From Pseudomonas fluorescens (GTDB lineage: Bacteria; Pseudomonadota; Gammaproteobacteria; Pseudomonadales; Pseudomonadaceae): 64,000 nucleotides of DNA. The position numbers and the translations under genes were made by a program. The stretch lies in NCBI RefSeq assembly GCF_902497775.2, contig NZ_OZ024668.1, positions 643,826-707,825 of the forward strand. Direction: 5' to 3'. Below the pieces are notes generated by a model that saw only the letters and a program-made list of their open reading frames with translations, did no database searches and was not told where the DNA came from. Every line of letters begins with the position of its first letter. Position 1 is the first letter of the stretch. This document shows, piece after piece, positions 63,976 through 64,000 of this stretch.

Positions 63976-64000
63976 GGGTGGCCTCCTGAAGGTCTTTCCG

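Noticed and set aside
1..64000. CRISPR arrays, tRNA/rRNA genes, complete IS or prophage
   Set aside because: No regular repeat-spacer pattern, no cloverleaf, no transposase, integrase or phage structural gene was seen. The helicase scar alone is not enough to call a mobile element.

Overview
The window is about 62-65% GC by eye. Gene order, codon use and protein sequences point to a fluorescent Pseudomonas of the P. putida group. The left edge has the order lepA-lepB-rnc-era-recO-pdxJ followed by a metal two-component system. The middle has a second Lon protease, then gcd, oprB and a zinc TonB receptor in KT2440-like order. The right edge has the aat/aau acidic amino acid locus next to glpM, with glpD at the end. 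No tRNA, rRNA, CRISPR array, prophage or complete insertion sequence was found. Species assignment is inference from synteny and protein resemblance.

Layout. 1-5015: housekeeping block (lepA 3' end, lepB, rnc, era, recO, pdxJ). 5137-14821: heavy-metal module, with a CzcRS-type two-component system divergent from a czcCBA RND efflux operon, then an OprD-family porin and a small exported protein. The divergent region holds a MerR/CadR-type promoter facing the regulator genes and a perfect dyad typical of metal response regulators facing the pump. 14894-17074: cmoA-cmoB for wobble-uridine modification and a chagasin-like lipoprotein. 17196-20416: a three-gene cassette resembling the alpha-xenorhabdolysin XaxA/XaxB pore-forming toxin, with a third gene that is a shortened XaxA paralog lacking the central hydrophobic segment. 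20480-29236: AsrA-type Lon, oprB-gcd (periplasmic glucose oxidation) and znuD with a Zur-like operator. 29434-37377: a VF530-family protein, a Pr6Pr-family membrane protein, an NfeR/NfeF-like ferric reductase operon, an NlpC/P60 hydrolase, a large class A PBP and an APC amino acid permease with a long leader.

37491-48501: an OpgC-like acyltransferase, a gtrABC-like glucosylation cassette, an FMN-binding glutamate-synthase-like protein, a scar region with an lhr-like helicase remnant, a Nudix hydrolase, a LysE exporter, and the divergent metR/metE pair. 48545-54037: one 1830-residue protein of the dermonecrotic-toxin-like (DUF6543) type. 54251-63975: a secreted alpha/beta hydrolase, glpM, aauR-aauS, the aatJQMP glutamate/aspartate ABC transporter with a sigma-54 promoter and a match to the AauR motif, and glpD.

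The main accessory content is the metal module, the A-B-A' toxin cassette, the gtr cassette, the giant toxin-like gene and the helicase scar. The least described item is probably the shortened third subunit of the toxin cassette. Several start codons were moved downstream of the longest reading frame, using ribosome binding sites and family length; each case is stated in the entry.
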